Below, piece by piece: positions 1 to 7,977 of a DNA stretch of 51,868 nucleotides (the first letter of the stretch is position 1; each line of letters begins with the position of its first letter). Location of the stretch: positions 1 through 51,868 of the forward strand of contig JAKBCT010000001.1 of NCBI GenBank assembly GCA_021807655.1. The letters are read 5' to 3'. This stretch comes from Actinomycetes bacterium. Lineage in GTDB: Bacteria > Actinomycetota > Acidimicrobiia > Acidimicrobiales > RAAP-2. The notes beneath the pieces were generated by a model that did not search any database, was not told the origin of the DNA, and saw only the letters and a list, made by a program, of their open reading frames with translations. The position numbers were made by a program, and so were the translations under genes.

Positions 1-2
1 TG

Positions 3-92
3 GACTTCGCCGTCGACGTCGCCGCCGCAATCGTCGCTGGGGCGGCCTTCCTCGTCGCATGGCTCCTACCGGCGAGAGCGCCCCTGGATTAG
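3..92 (+). CDS. C-terminal fragment of a membrane protein, probably a transporter
   Basis: The window opens inside a reading frame whose last 29 residues are visible. They form one hydrophobic helix rich in Ala, Val and Leu, ending in a short polar tail (PARAPLD) and a TAG stop. This looks like the final transmembrane segment of a multi-pass protein; an MFS-type permease is a guess from composition only. Its stop shares the tetramer TTAG with the stop of the convergent anti-sigma gene, so the two genes have no space between them. Confidence 0.5.
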   Translation, partial: DFAVDVAAAIVAGAAFLVAWLLPARAPLD

Positions 93-382
93 CGCTCGCG
101 CAACGGTCCCTCGGGGTCGGTCAGTTCATCGGCGTATCGTCGGAGACGTTCGAGGATCGCGCCGTCCGCGTGTGAGACGTCGGTCACGCCGCGCGCGAGC
201 GCGGCTTTGATCCTGGTGTAGGTCTCAACGTCGATCCCGCACGTCCGACAGGTTTCGAGGTGCCGTTCAACCCTGAGTTTCGTAGCGCCGTCGACCTCAC
301 CGTCGAGGTAGCGCTGCAAACGCTTGGCGACCACGTGACACGTGTACGTGTCGAGCAACGCGTGTCCAAAGGAACGCTTCAT
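89..382 (-). CDS. RsrA-like zinc-binding anti-sigma factor
   Basis: This 97-residue protein has the zinc anti-sigma (ZAS) signature: Cys15, then His41-x3-Cys45-x2-Cys48. The spacing between these four positions (26, 4, 3) is the same as for the zinc ligands of Streptomyces RsrA (C11, H37, C41, C44), the thiol-redox sensor that holds SigR inactive. The gene starts inside the stop of the upstream sigma gene (ATGA), as expected for a co-translated sigma/anti-sigma pair. The likely role is cytoplasmic sequestration of that sigma factor and release on thiol oxidation. The redox role is inferred from ligand spacing and from the mycothiol genes elsewhere in the window. Confidence 0.85.
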   Translation of the reverse strand: MKRSFGHALLDTYTCHVVAKRLQRYLDGEVDGATKLRVERHLETCRTCGIDVETYTRIKAALARGVTDVSHADGAILERLRRYADELTDPEGPLRER

Positions 383-927
383 GTCCTGGCGGCCTTTCGC
401 GGTGCGAGACCGCGCTCGATCAGGTGCTGCTTGATGCGTCGACGGCCACGGTGCAGACGACTCATGACCGTCCCGATCGGCACGTCGAGCGCGGCCGCCG
501 CGTCGGCGTAGGTGAGGCCGTCGAGGTCAACGAGCGCGACGACGCCGCGGAACGGCGCGGGCAACTCGTCGGCGGCGTGCCGGACGGCTTCGTCAAACTC
601 CGAGCGTTCGGCGAGCACGGCGGGATCGCTTGGTGTTCGCTCGAGCAGCAGTTCGGGCTCGTCGAGGGAGTCGGCTACCGGGGTGCGACGCGCTCGGTTG
701 ATGTTGGCGTTACGCATGATGGTCAAGAGCCACGCGCGGGCGTGCTCGCCGTCGAAACCGCGGATCGAGCGAAAGGCGCGCAGCATCGTCTCTTGAACCA
801 GGTCCTCGGCGTCGGACCTCGAGGAAGTCATCGTGCGCGCAACCCGTAAGAGGACCCCAATCTCGGGCGTGACGTAACGATTGAACATCTGTGCGTCCGA
901 CTCCGGGGCAACTGACTCTGCGTTCAT
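379..927 (-). CDS. ECF-family RNA polymerase sigma factor, SigR/SigE-like
   Basis: This 182-residue ECF sigma factor has a region 2 with the DAEDLVQET core (about residues 40-55) for -10 recognition and core binding. It also has a region 4 helix-turn-helix (about 130-165, DGLTYADAAAALDVPIGTV) for -35 recognition. A good ribosome-binding site (AGGAG) precedes the ATG. The gene lies 32 nt downstream of the mutase small subunit on the same strand and may be cotranscribed with it. The overlapping downstream anti-sigma gene indicates post-translational control. Its regulon cannot be read from this window. A SigR-type sigma would recognise GGAAT-N18/19-GTT promoters. Confidence 0.9.
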   Translation of the reverse strand: MNAESVAPESDAQMFNRYVTPEIGVLLRVARTMTSSRSDAEDLVQETMLRAFRSIRGFDGEHARAWLLTIMRNANINRARRTPVADSLDEPELLLERTPSDPAVLAERSEFDEAVRHAADELPAPFRGVVALVDLDGLTYADAAAALDVPIGTVMSRLHRGRRRIKQHLIERGLAPRKAART

Positions 928-959
928 CGCCGTCTCCTGCGGAGCGGCGTCACGTCCGC

Positions 960-1352
960 TTATTCCGTTGGTGTCACGAGCGACGTGATCGAACCGACGA
1001 TCTCTTCGTCACTCGCTCCGGGTCCGAAGATCGCCGCGACACCCGCTGCCTTGAGCTCGGCGACGTCGTTATTGGGTACGATCCCGCCCACGACGACGGG
1101 TATCGACGAGTCACGCTGACGAAGTGCCTCCACCACGAGTGGTGCGAGGGTCATGTGCGCGCCCGAGAGCATGGAGAGACCCACGACGTCGACGTCCTCT
1201 TGGATCGCGGCGACCGCCACACTCTCGGGGGTCTGGAAGAGCCCGGTGTAGACAACTTCCATCCCGGCGTCGCGCAGGATTCGCGCCACCACCTTGATCC
1301 CCCGGTCGTGGCCGTCGAGGCCGACCTTGGCGACCAGTACCCGAACGGTCAT
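960..1352 (-). CDS. Acyl-CoA mutase small, cobalamin-binding subunit
   Basis: This 130-residue protein is a stand-alone B12-binding domain of the methylmalonyl-CoA mutase family. It carries the base-off/His-on signature D13-G-H15-D-R-G18, with His15 as the lower axial cobalt ligand. The SxL motif (S60-M-L62) and the glycine pair G89-G90 of the Rossmann-like B12 fold are also present. It overlaps the large-subunit gene by 4 nt, so the pair should form a heteromeric adenosylcobalamin mutase. No MeaB/ArgK-type G-protein chaperone is visible nearby. Substrate choice is set by the large subunit. Confidence 0.93.
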   Translation of the reverse strand: MTVRVLVAKVGLDGHDRGIKVVARILRDAGMEVVYTGLFQTPESVAVAAIQEDVDVVGLSMLSGAHMTLAPLVVEALRQRDSSIPVVVGGIVPNNDVAELKAAGVAAIFGPGASDEEIVGSITSLVTPTE

Positions 1353-2989
1353 AGAACCGGCACCTCCACGTAGCGGCCGAACACGCCGGCCAGCGAGGAC
1401 ATCATCTCACCGACCGTGACCTCGGCGCGGGCCGCGTCGATCAAGGCGGGCATGAGGTTCACCTCGGCCACGGCAGCGTCGGTCGCCAGTCGTTCGCGCG
1501 CCCGGCGCACGGCGTCGTCGTCACGTCGCTGTCGAACCGTGGCCAGTCGCGACATCTGCTTGCGTTCGTCCTCGTTGGTGATGCGCAGCAGCTCAAGGTC
1601 TTCGGCCTCGTTGCCGTCGAGGAAGTCGTTGACGCCGACGATGATTCGCTCACCACGGTTGAACGCTCGTTCGAGTTGGTAGGCGGACTCGGCGATGTGG
1701 CGTTGGAACCAGTTCTGTTCGATGCCGCGAATGCAACCCTCGAGCATCGAGCCGTCGCCCATGTCCATCAACTCCGCGAAGAGGGACTCGGCTTGGCGCT
1801 CCATCTCGTCGGTCAACGACTCCACGTACCACGAGCCCCCAAGCGGGTCGGCGACGTTGGCGACGTTGGTCTCGTGGGCGATGATCTGCTGGGTGCGCAG
1901 CGCGAGACGGGCCGCCTTCTCCGACGGCAGGGCTAGCGCCTCGTCCATCGAGTTGGTGTGGAGTGACTGGGTGCCGCCGAGCACTCCGGCCAGCGCCTCG
2001 ATCGCGGTGCGCGCGAGGTTGTTCTCGGGTTGCTGCGCGGTGAGCGAAACCCCGGCGGTTTGGGTGTGGAAGCGCAACTGCCAACTGCGCTCGTCGGTCG
2101 CACCGTAGTGATTGCGCAACCAGGTGGCCCAGATCCGTCGCGCGGCGCGATACTTGGCGATCTCCTCGAAGAAGTCGATGTGGGCGTTGAAGAAGAAGGA
2201 AAGGCGCGGCGCGACCTGGTCGACGCCGAGTCCGGCCTCGCGGGCCAGTTCGAGGTACGCGAAGCCGTTAGCCAACGTGAAAGCGAGTTCCTCGGCGGCG
2301 GTCGAGCCGGCTTCGCGGATGTGGTAGCCCGACACCGAGACGGAGTTCCACTTGGGCATCTCGGCGGCGGTGAAGGCGATGGTGTCGCGCACGAGCCGCA
2401 TCGACTGGCGCGGCGGGAAGACGAACTCCTTTTGCGCCTGGTACTCCTTGAGGATGTCGTTCTGCAGCGTGCCGCCGAGACGCGCGCGCGCGACGCCGAC
2501 CTCCTCGGCCTGGGCGACGAAGAGGGCCAACATGATGGCCGCGGGCGAATTGATGGTCATCGAGGTGGTGATCGAAGACAGGTCGATGCCACGAAAGAGG
2601 TCGCGCACGTCGTCGATCGAGTCGATGGCGACCCCGCAGCGACCGACCTCGCCGAGGGACATCGGGTCATCCGAGTCGAGTCCGAGCAGCGTCGGCATGT
2701 CGAACGCCGTCGACAGGCCGGTGCCACCGGCGGCGATGATCTCGCGGAATCGTCGATTGGTGTCGACCGCGGTCCCGAACCCCGCGAACATGCGCATCGT
2801 CCAGAGGCGGGACCGGTACATCGACGCGTGGATGCCGCGGGTGTAGGGGTAGACGCCGGGGTACTCGCCGTCGGGGGTTCCGTACACGGGGTCGACCTCG
2901 ATCCCCGACATCGTCGCGAAACTCGGTCGGCGCAACTTGGCGGCGTCGTAGTCTCGGCGCCACCGGTCGTAGGCACGCTCTGCTTCCAC
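1349..2989 (-). CDS. B12-dependent acyl-CoA mutase large subunit, isobutyryl-CoA mutase-like
   Basis: This 546-residue TIM-barrel subunit rearranges acyl-CoA carbon skeletons with adenosylcobalamin. The family motifs are present: the TMRxFAG segment around residue 64, [11 protein letters not shown] around 173, and SGYHxxEAG around 220, with H223 matching catalytic His244 of P. shermanii MCM. The two specificity positions are Phe68 and Gln186. MCM has Tyr89 and Arg207 there; isobutyryl-CoA mutase has Phe80 and Gln198. The 118-residue spacing is the same in all three. By family knowledge this favours interconversion of isobutyryl-CoA and butyryl-CoA over methylmalonyl-CoA. GTG start with AGGAGG five nt upstream. 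Annotation pipelines would probably call it methylmalonyl-CoA mutase. Confidence 0.88.
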   Translation of the reverse strand: MEAERAYDRWRRDYDAAKLRRPSFATMSGIEVDPVYGTPDGEYPGVYPYTRGIHASMYRSRLWTMRMFAGFGTAVDTNRRFREIIAAGGTGLSTAFDMPTLLGLDSDDPMSLGEVGRCGVAIDSIDDVRDLFRGIDLSSITTSMTINSPAAIMLALFVAQAEEVGVARARLGGTLQNDILKEYQAQKEFVFPPRQSMRLVRDTIAFTAAEMPKWNSVSVSGYHIREAGSTAAEELAFTLANGFAYLELAREAGLGVDQVAPRLSFFFNAHIDFFEEIAKYRAARRIWATWLRNHYGATDERSWQLRFHTQTAGVSLTAQQPENNLARTAIEALAGVLGGTQSLHTNSMDEALALPSEKAARLALRTQQIIAHETNVANVADPLGGSWYVESLTDEMERQAESLFAELMDMGDGSMLEGCIRGIEQNWFQRHIAESAYQLERAFNRGERIIVGVNDFLDGNEAEDLELLRITNEDERKQMSRLATVRQRRDDDAVRRARERLATDAAVAEVNLMPALIDAARAEVTVGEMMSSLAGVFGRYVEVPVL

Positions 2990-3027
2990 GAGGCCTCCTT
3001 TGGCTCTAGGTCGTACACCGATGTTAG

Positions 3028-3044
3028 GGCGCCGTCACGGCGCC
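3028..3044. repeat. Perfect inverted repeat downstream of trpE
   Basis: Eight-base arms (GGCGCCGT / ACGGCGCC) surround a single central C in the 60-nt gap between the trpE stop and the mutase start. As RNA on the minus strand it can fold into a GC hairpin just after trpE. No T-run follows, so it is a weak terminator or transcript-end candidate only. Confidence 0.4.
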
Positions 3045-3049
3045 GGTGA

Positions 3050-4558
3050 TTAGCGAGGGTCGGCGATCTGCAGTGCTAGCAAGGGAGCCGAGGCCTTGTT
3101 GATGCACTCGCGGTACTCGGCCGCGGGCTGGCTGTGCGCGACGATCCCCCCGCCGGCGCTGACCGTGGCCGTGGTGCCGCGCAGGTACACGGTGCGAATG
3201 GTGATGGCGAAGTCGGCGTTCCCGCTGAGCGCGAAGTAGCCGACGGCGCCGCCGTAGATCCCACGGCGCACGGGCTCGAGTTCGTCGATGATCTCCATTG
3301 CGCGCACCTTGGGCGCGCCCGACAGCGTGCCGGCGGGAAAGAGGGCGTCAAAGGCGTCAAAGGCGTCGAGCCCGTCTCGGAGCTGACCGCTCACCTGCGA
3401 GACCAGGTGCATCAGGTGCGAGAAGCGTTCGACGTGGGCCAGCCGTTCGACGCGGACCGTACCGGGTTCCGCCACCCGTCCGACGTCATTTCGACCGAGG
3501 TCCACGAGCATCACGTGTTCGGCGAGCTCCTTCTCGTCGGCCATGATCTCGGCTTCCAGGGCGACGTCTTCGTCCTCGGTCGCACCGCGCGGTCGGGTGC
3601 CGGCGATGGGGCGGGTGCTCACGGTCCCGTCGTGCACCCGCACGAGCATCTCGGGCGAGGCCCCGACGATGTGGGCGTCGGCGGTGTCGAGCAGATACAT
3701 GTACGGCGACGGGTTCAGCGCGCGAAGCACCCGATAGAGGGTCAGTGGGTCAACCGTGGTGTCGCGGGTGAACTGCTGGCTTACTACGACCTGAAAGACA
3801 TCCCCGCTGACGATGTGCTCCTGGGCCCGACGCACGATCGCCTCGTAGGACGGCTGGTCGAAGTTCGAAAGCGCCGCGGCGATCTGGCGGATATCGACGT
3901 CGTCTTTGGCGTTGGGAGCGGTCGCCACGAGTCGCTCGACGTCGATGTCGCGTTCGGGGCCGGGACCGAGCAGTGTCGCCTCCAGCTCGTCGAGGTACCG
4001 GCGCGCGTCGCGGTAGGCCCGGACCGGATCGTCGCCTGGCTCGAGGACGACGTTGATCACCGCCGTCGTTGAGTACCGGAGGTGGTCGATGACGAGGACC
4101 GCCGACGGGAACGAGAAATCGACGTCGGGCCACTGGGGATCATCGCCGCGGGGCAGTCGCTCAAGACGTCGGACGTAGTCGTAGGTGATGAATCCGACCG
4201 CGCCACCGAAGAAGTCCGGTAGGTCGTTCGGGCGGTAGGTCTGGTAGCGCTGGAGTATGGCGCGCACGGTCTCGAGGGGTCCGCGCGGGTCAGGTTCGAC
4301 CGCGAGTCCCGTAACGACCGTGCGCGCGCCGTCGACGTGGACACGCCACCGTCGGTCGAGTCCGATGAACGAGTAGCGGCCGGTGGTCTCGCCGACTGCG
4401 GCGCTCTCGAGCAAGAAGACGGCTCGTCCCGAACCGAAGCGTTGATACAGCGACACCGGTGTGTCGCGGTCGAGTTGCAACGTCACGGCCAGGGGGATGA
4501 CGTTGAAACCGCGCTGGTGCAGTTCGAGGAAGGCGACTTCCCCCATCGTCGTCGTCAC
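3050..4558 (-). CDS. trpE: Anthranilate synthase component I
   Basis: This 502-residue chorismate-utilising enzyme makes anthranilate from chorismate and ammonia, the first committed step of tryptophan synthesis. The LLES element at residues 49-52, which forms part of the tryptophan feedback pocket, is intact, favouring TrpE over PabB. The C-terminal catalytic motifs are present: PAGTLSGAPKVRAMEIIDELEP and GIYGGAVGYF. The start is GTG; an in-frame ATG lies four codons later. Its glutaminase partner is not downstream but divergent, across 33 nt, which is an unusual trpE/trpG arrangement. The downstream gene is the mutase, so no further trp genes are visible here. Confidence 0.93.
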   Translation of the reverse strand: MTTTMGEVAFLELHQRGFNVIPLAVTLQLDRDTPVSLYQRFGSGRAVFLLESAAVGETTGRYSFIGLDRRWRVHVDGARTVVTGLAVEPDPRGPLETVRAILQRYQTYRPNDLPDFFGGAVGFITYDYVRRLERLPRGDDPQWPDVDFSFPSAVLVIDHLRYSTTAVINVVLEPGDDPVRAYRDARRYLDELEATLLGPGPERDIDVERLVATAPNAKDDVDIRQIAAALSNFDQPSYEAIVRRAQEHIVSGDVFQVVVSQQFTRDTTVDPLTLYRVLRALNPSPYMYLLDTADAHIVGASPEMLVRVHDGTVSTRPIAGTRPRGATEDEDVALEAEIMADEKELAEHVMLVDLGRNDVGRVAEPGTVRVERLAHVERFSHLMHLVSQVSGQLRDGLDAFDAFDALFPAGTLSGAPKVRAMEIIDELEPVRRGIYGGAVGYFALSGNADFAITIRTVYLRGTTATVSAGGGIVAHSQPAAEYRECINKASAPLLALQIADPR

Positions 4559-4579
4559 TGTGGGCGCCTCACGGCACCG

Positions 4580-4591
4580 TAGGATAGTCCC
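4580..4591 (+). promoter_or_regulatory. Leaderless-type -10 element of trpG
   Basis: TAGGAT is followed by six bases (AGTCCC) and then the ATG, so transcription should begin at or next to the start codon. No Shine-Dalgarno sequence is present. Confidence 0.6.
4581..4586 (-). promoter_or_regulatory. Candidate -10 element for trpE
   Basis: TATCCT on the minus strand lies 22 nt upstream of the trpE GTG. It occupies almost the same bases as the trpG -10 (TAGGAT) on the other strand, so the two promoters should compete for polymerase. No convincing -35 is visible. Confidence 0.4.
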
Positions 4592-5263
4592 ATGTCGTCG
4601 GGTCCTTCGATACTGGTCATCGACAACTACGACTCATTCGTCTACAACCTCTATCAGTACCTCGCCGAACTGGGTGCGTCGCTGCGCGTCGTACGCAACG
4701 ACGAGGTCACCGACGACGACCTCGCCGACGAGTCCCTCGACGGCGTCCTTATCTCGCCCGGGCCGGGTCATCCTCGCGACGCCGGTCGCTGCACCGCGGT
4801 CATCGAGTCGTGCGCGGCGCTCGAGCGGCCCATGCTCGGCGTCTGTCTCGGTCATCAGGCCCTCGGTGACACCTTCGGCGCCTCGATCGTTGCGGCACCG
4901 ACGATCGTGCACGGTCAGGCGAGCCTGGTCGAACACGAGGGGCGGGGGGTCTTTGCCGGGATGCCCGAACCGTTCGCGGCGGGACGGTACCACTCCCTCG
5001 TCGTCGACCCCGCGACGCTGCCGCGCGAGTTCGAGGTCACCGCGAGGGCTGACGGCGTCGTGATGGGGATTCGTCACCGCGAGCTGCCCCTCGAGGGCGT
5101 TCAGTTCCACCCGGAGTCGGTGCTCACCGAAGACGGCTACAGCCTCCTCGCCAATTGGCTCGAGGTCTGTGGATCGAGTGACGCGCGCGAGCGGGCGCAA
5201 TCGCTCAACGCGCGCAGCAGCGACGTACGCCGGTCGTTGCCCGACCTGGCGAGACTCACGTAA
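4592..5263 (+). CDS. trpG: Anthranilate/aminodeoxychorismate synthase glutamine amidotransferase component
   Basis: This 223-residue class I glutamine amidotransferase supplies ammonia from glutamine to TrpE and possibly also to PabB. The nucleophile is Cys85 in GVCLGHQ and the His173/Glu175 pair lies in QFHPES. The oxyanion segment SPGPGHP is also present. It is about 25 residues longer than typical family members, with a polar, arginine-rich C-terminal tail from about residue 198. It is divergent from trpE and its start appears leaderless. Only one such subunit is visible, so a dual role in folate synthesis is possible but unproven. Confidence 0.92.
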   Translation: MSSGPSILVIDNYDSFVYNLYQYLAELGASLRVVRNDEVTDDDLADESLDGVLISPGPGHPRDAGRCTAVIESCAALERPMLGVCLGHQALGDTFGASIVAAPTIVHGQASLVEHEGRGVFAGMPEPFAAGRYHSLVVDPATLPREFEVTARADGVVMGIRHRELPLEGVQFHPESVLTEDGYSLLANWLEVCGSSDARERAQSLNARSSDVRRSLPDLARLT

Positions 5264-5992
5264 TCGGCCGACCAACCCCGAGTCGCGTTTCCACGGCATC
5301 GTCGCCGACACGCTCGACGCGGTAGGCGGCCGGTCCGGTGTCGGGATCGACCGGCTGGTCGGCGGCGACGCTCACGACCTCGGTGCCGTGGTACCAGAGT
5401 CCGACGTGGTCATCCGTGGCGAACGCCACTGGCGCGAGAGACCCGTTCGCCACCAGTTCGTGCAGGAGCGGTCGGCGTTGGGGCTCGGAATCGTAGTGGA
5501 CGCCGTTGGCGTACGGGACGAGGGCGAGTCCGTCGTCGATCGGGCGTAACGTCTGGCCAAACGAGTCCGTCGGTCCTCCGACGTGCCAGCAGAGACTGCC
5601 CGCCGACACCCCGGCGAGAATGACGCCCGCTTCCCACGCGATCGCATGGCGTCGTCGACCCCGTGGAGGCGCCATAGGGCGAGCAGGTTGGCGACGGAAC
5701 CCCCGCCGACCCATACGAGGTCGCTATCTAGGAGTCGCTCGTCGGGCGCCGCGGAGGGCTGGGGGAAAAGCCGTAGCTGGGTGACGTCGCACCCGACGGC
5801 GTTGAAGGACTCGTAAAGCATGGCGTAGTGGGCGTCCGAGTCGCCGCTGGCGGTCAAGACCAGGCAGACGCGAGGCCGCAGCGCTCCGGTCGCGGCGAGG
5901 GCGTCGAGCAACATCGCGCCGGGGCGCACCGATTGCTGGACTGGCCCGGGGATGAATCCACCGGACGTGGCGAGGATGCGTCGAATCGTCAT
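5256..5992 (-). pseudogene. Peptidase S51 (PepE/cyanophycinase-like) gene interrupted by a frameshift
   Basis: Two overlapping minus-strand frames together encode one S51-family serine peptidase. The N-terminal frame gives the start (MTIRRILATSGGF), the VWVGGGSVANLLALWRLHG segment and then ends in low-complexity sequence. The other frame resumes at AWEAGVILAGVSAGSLCW, which contains the nucleophile serine (GVSAGS), and continues through NGVHYDSEPQRRP to a normal C-terminus. The switch falls at about 5638-5647 beside the palindrome GCGATCGC. Inserting one base there would restore a full-length protein of roughly 245 residues. It may be a recent pseudogene, a sequencing or assembly error, or less likely a recoding site, since no slippery run is present. 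Confidence 0.75.
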
Positions 5993-6076
5993 GCTTCGGT
6001 TCTAATCGACGAACGAGGTGCCAGTGGTGGTTGCGTAGGATGCCTGGAGCGGGACCACTAGACCTCGAGGAGGATC

Positions 6077-7273
6077 ATGACGGGCGTGGCGAGCATTGAT
6101 GAGCGCATCGATCACCTACTGAGTGAGTTCCCACCGGCCACGACCGACGTCGTCACCTTCCTCGGTGCTCAGTTCGACCTCGGCCTCGCGTGGGCGCACT
6201 TCCCCGAGGGTGACGGCGGCGTTGGTGGTACCCCGGCCGACCAACTGCACGTCCTGCAGCGCCTGGCCCGCGCCGGGGCGCCGTCGGCCGCGATGCGCAA
6301 CGTCATCGGCTACGGCATGGTCGCCCCGACCCTGGTCGTGCACGGCACCGACGAGCAGCGGCGGCGCTACCTGCGTCCACTGTTCACCGGTGAGGAGATC
6401 TGGTGCCAGTTGTTCTCCGAGCCCGGCGCCGGGAGCGACGTCGCGGCGTTGTCGACCCGCGCGGTTCGTGACGGCGACGAGTGGCGCCTCGATGGGCAAA
6501 AGGTCTGGACGACGCTCGCGCACATTTCCGCCTTTGGGTTGCTGATCGCGCGCACGGATCCTGACGTCGTCAAGCACCGCGGGATGACCGCCTTCCTCGT
6601 CGACATGCGCGCGCCCGGCGTCGACGTGCGGCCGCTCTACCAGATCACCGGTGAGGCGGAGTTCAACGAGTGCTTCTTTAACGACGCGCGCGTCGGCGAC
6701 GATCAACGCTTGGGTGACGTGGGTGATGGCTGGCGAGTTGCGTTGACGACGCTGATGAACGAGCGGGTGTCGATCGGCGGCACGGTGCCGTCGCGCGGAT
6801 CGGGTCTCATCGGTGAGGCGGTGTCGATCTGGCGCGAACGCTGGTCGACGCGTTCTGACGCTCACGCACTGGCCATGCGTAACGCGTTGTTGGCGTCGTG
6901 GGTGCGCAATGAAGTGGCGCGGCTCACCAACTGGCGCGCGAGCGACCTGCGTCGCGCGGGCACCCCCGGTCCCGAGGGCTCGGCGGCGAAACTCGTATTC
7001 GCCGAGGAGAATCAGCGCACGAGCACGCTCTGCGTTGACCTGCTCGGCGCCGACGGCATGCTCTACGGTTCGAACTTTCCGTTGGTGCGTCCTACGGAGT
7101 CGGCCTTTAACAGTGCCGACCCGCGAAAGGCGTTCCTGCGAATGCGCGCGAACTCGATCGAGGGTGGCACCAGCGAGGTCATGCGCAACATCATCGGTGA
7201 ACGGGTGCTCGGGCTGCCGGGCGAACCCCGGGTCGACAAGGACGTGGCCTGGAAGGACGTCGCGCGCAGTTAG
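6077..7273 (+). CDS. Acyl-CoA dehydrogenase
   Basis: This 398-residue flavoprotein of the acyl-CoA dehydrogenase superfamily should catalyse alpha,beta-desaturation of an acyl-CoA and pass electrons to ETF. The FAD-contacting segment SEPGAGSD lies near residue 115 and the C-terminal family signature IEGGTSEVMRNIIGERVLGLP near 360. The ATG has a strong ribosome-binding site (GAGGAGG, short spacing). The substrate cannot be told from sequence; branched, steroid-side-chain or aromatic acyl-CoAs are all possible in actinobacteria. Its stop interlocks with that of the convergent hydrolase (shared TTAG). Confidence 0.9.
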   Translation: MTGVASIDERIDHLLSEFPPATTDVVTFLGAQFDLGLAWAHFPEGDGGVGGTPADQLHVLQRLARAGAPSAAMRNVIGYGMVAPTLVVHGTDEQRRRYLRPLFTGEEIWCQLFSEPGAGSDVAALSTRAVRDGDEWRLDGQKVWTTLAHISAFGLLIARTDPDVVKHRGMTAFLVDMRAPGVDVRPLYQITGEAEFNECFFNDARVGDDQRLGDVGDGWRVALTTLMNERVSIGGTVPSRGSGLIGEAVSIWRERWSTRSDAHALAMRNALLASWVRNEVARLTNWRASDLRRAGTPGPEGSAAKLVFAEENQRTSTLCVDLLGADGMLYGSNFPLVRPTESAFNSADPRKAFLRMRANSIEGGTSEVMRNIIGERVLGLPGEPRVDKDVAWKDVARS

Positions 7274-7977
7274 CCGCGCGCGCTGAGCTGTTCGGCGAAG
7301 AATTGATAGGTCCGCGCGGTGGCGTCGCGGGCCGCGGACTCGTTGAACACCCCCGGGCGGGCGTCACAGTTAAAGCCGTGCTCCGCGTCGGCGTAGCGCA
7401 CGATCTCGGCGCCGTAGGGCGAGGAACTCGTGGCGGCGCGCAGCGCCTCGACCTGGTCGACCGGGATTCCCTTGTCGAGGTCGCCGTAGAAGCCCATCCA
7501 CGAGCAGCGCAACGAACTCGCGAGTTCGAGCAAGGGCGGCAAGCCGAAGCGACCGGTCTCTACCCCTCCGCCGTAGAAGGTGGCGGCGGCGCCGGCTACC
7601 CCCAGCGTGGCGGCGTAGAACGTCACCGACCCGCCCATGCAGTAGCCGACGACACCGGTCGAGGCACTTTCGTAGCCCGCATCCACGAGGAATCGACTCG
7701 CCGCGAGGAGGTCGTCGGTCAATCCATCACGGGTCAGCGCTCCCACGGCGGCCATGGCGTCGGGAAACTGGTCGTAGGGGATCTCCGGGGAACCAATTCG
7801 GTGGAACAGTTCCGGCGCGACGGTGTAGAAACCTTCATCGGCGAATCGTTGGGCCACCGAGCGGATGTGGTCGTTGACCCCGAAGGCCTCTTGAATCACG
7901 ATGAGCGCACGCGGCGCCGTTGGCTCGCCGGCGACGACGATCGGCGTGCCCGACGACAGTATGTGACGACTACTCAT
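7270..7977 (-). CDS. Dienelactone hydrolase family alpha/beta hydrolase
   Basis: This 235-residue alpha/beta hydrolase has the DLH-type triad: nucleophile Cys113 in GYCMGG, an Asp in GDLDKGIP (about 166-168) and His200 in DAEHGF. The conserved Glu30 in the QEAFG segment near the N-terminus is also present. Such enzymes cleave dienelactones or other activated esters; the true substrate is unknown. It is the last gene of a minus-strand run with the Rv2466c-like reductase and the M20 peptidase. Its ATG overlaps the reductase stop (ATGA), suggesting translational coupling. Confidence 0.9.
   Translation of the reverse strand: MSSRHILSSGTPIVVAGEPTAPRALIVIQEAFGVNDHIRSVAQRFADEGFYTVAPELFHRIGSPEIPYDQFPDAMAAVGALTRDGLTDDLLAASRFLVDAGYESASTGVVGYCMGGSVTFYAATLGVAGAAATFYGGGVETGRFGLPPLLELASSLRCSWMGFYGDLDKGIPVDQVEALRAATSSSPYGAEIVRYADAEHGFNCDARPGVFNESAARDATARTYQFFAEQLSARG

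Noticed and set aside
5638..5645. GCGATCGC palindrome as a regulatory site
   Set aside because: It lies within coding sequence and could arise by chance in GC-rich DNA; it is noted only as the place of the frameshift.
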